Shown in pieces: positions 63,549-64,000 of a stretch of DNA of 64,000 bases (positions are counted from its first letter, which is position 1; each line of letters starts with the position of its first letter). This DNA comes from Regnicoccus_A sp014224355. GTDB taxonomy: Bacteria; Cyanobacteriota; Cyanobacteriia; PCC-6307; Cyanobiaceae. The stretch covers positions 2,170,001 through 2,234,000 of the forward strand of contig NZ_CP154799.1 of the NCBI RefSeq assembly GCF_050920705.1, written 5' to 3'. A program made the position numbers and the translations under genes. The notes beneath the pieces are model-generated. The model did no database searches, had not been told where the DNA came from, and saw nothing but the letters and a program-made list of their open reading frames with translations.

Positions 63549-64000
63549 ATGCCCAAGACAGATTCTGGCGCCTCCGCCCTGGCGTCGCTACTGGATGGCA
63601 GCACGGCTGGGGAGCTGATCCCCGAGCTGTCCCGCCACGGCCTGCAGCAGCTGATCGAACTCGAGGTCGCCGCTGTGCTCGGTGCCGATCGGCACGAGCG
63701 CACTGATGAACGCTGCGGCTACCGCGACGGCAGCCGGCCCCGCCTGCTCGCCACCCAGGTGGGCGACCTCCCGCTGTCGATTCCCAAACTCCGCGCCGGC
63801 AGCTTCTTCCCGACGATCCTGGAGCCCAGAAGGCGGATCGATCAGGCCCTGTACGCGGTGATCATGGAAGCCTGGGTCAAGGGCGTCTCCACCCGCAAGG
63901 TCGACGCCCTGGTGGCGGCGATCGGCTCGGATGCCGGCATCTCCCGCTCGGAGGTGAGCCGCATCTGCCAGGGCCTCGACGCTCAGATCCAGGCCTTCCT
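63549..64000 (+). CDS. IS256-family transposase (3' part beyond window)
   Basis: The frame from ATG 63549 is open to the right edge (150 codons): LASLLDGSTAGELIPELSRH, DERCGYRDGSRPRLLATQVG, IPKLRAGSFFPTILEPRRR and STRKVDALVAAIGSDAGIS, then SRSEVSRICQGLDAQIQAFL. It is collinear with the N-terminus of the transposase at 47.5-48.7 kb, with clear differences, so a sister IS rather than the same one. The catalytic domain lies outside the window. Confidence 0.88.
   Translation, partial: MPKTDSGASALASLLDGSTAGELIPELSRHGLQQLIELEVAAVLGADRHERTDERCGYRDGSRPRLLATQVGDLPLSIPKLRAGSFFPTILEPRRRIDQALYAVIMEAWVKGVSTRKVDALVAAIGSDAGISRSEVSRICQGLDAQIQAF

Overview
The window looks like the chromosome of a high-GC picocyanobacterium (Synechococcus/Cyanobium-like). 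The main pointers are a DUF1400 alpha/beta hydrolase at the left edge, a family known almost only from cyanobacteria, and an RppA/NrsR-type two-component system divergent from a heavy-metal RND pump. The taxon is an inference; there is no rRNA or photosynthesis gene here. The region is accessory DNA: it is saturated with insertion sequences of at least five families (IS3 of three kinds, IS5 of three kinds, IS256, IS1182, IS481), most copies being broken, nested or reduced to single ends.

Layout. 1-7.2 kb holds ordinary metabolism and transport genes: partial hydrolase, MscS fragment, a frameshifted DsbA-like protein, an APC permease, a GFA-family protein, and an OprB porin beyond an IS5 relic. 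7.3-9.8 kb is an IS3 copy next to an IS481 stub. 9.8-16.9 kb is a metal-efflux unit: adaptor, RND pump and small adaptor-like protein on the minus strand, divergent from a response regulator and kinase. 17-22 kb is an IS1182 copy and a secreted serpin gene cut in two by an IS3-like element. 22-26.8 kb is a second signalling locus: NarL-type regulator, seven-TM histidine kinase, two secreted proteins (one with five Cys-rich repeats). Three perfect copies of the palindrome ATGGGGT-N4-ACCCCAT precede the regulator (and the divergent serpin), the kinase and the first secreted protein, suggesting one regulon.

27.4-40.6 kb is a decayed prophage or satellite-like island: head morphogenesis gene (interrupted by an IS3 whose removal restores the frame), terminase large subunit, a stack of toxin-antitoxin genes, and an early/regulatory run ending in a KilA-N fragment and an excisionase-like gene. 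It is followed by the 3' half of tRNA-Pro(UGG) as a likely attachment site and a tyrosine integrase. No portal, protease, major capsid or tail gene is present. 40.6-51.7 kb is a mosaic: SHOCT protein, SGNH hydrolase, cytoplasmic GH13 amylase, an IS3 with an IS256 nested in it, and a dead IS5.

51.8-63 kb is the most unusual part. A 580-residue protein carries eight tandem helix-turn-helix units and ends in a GIY-YIG/T5orf172-like nuclease domain; a 63-residue Cys-containing protein overlaps its stop codon. Then come four peptidoglycan-active enzymes, each with a PG_binding_1 domain and none with a clear signal peptide: an SxxK serine hydrolase, an SLT/goose-lysozyme-like muramidase, an M15 peptidase and a zinc amidase. 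After another dead IS5 there are two AT-richer genes, a helical protein with a central hydrophobic stretch and a lipoprotein. The window ends inside an IS256 transposase.
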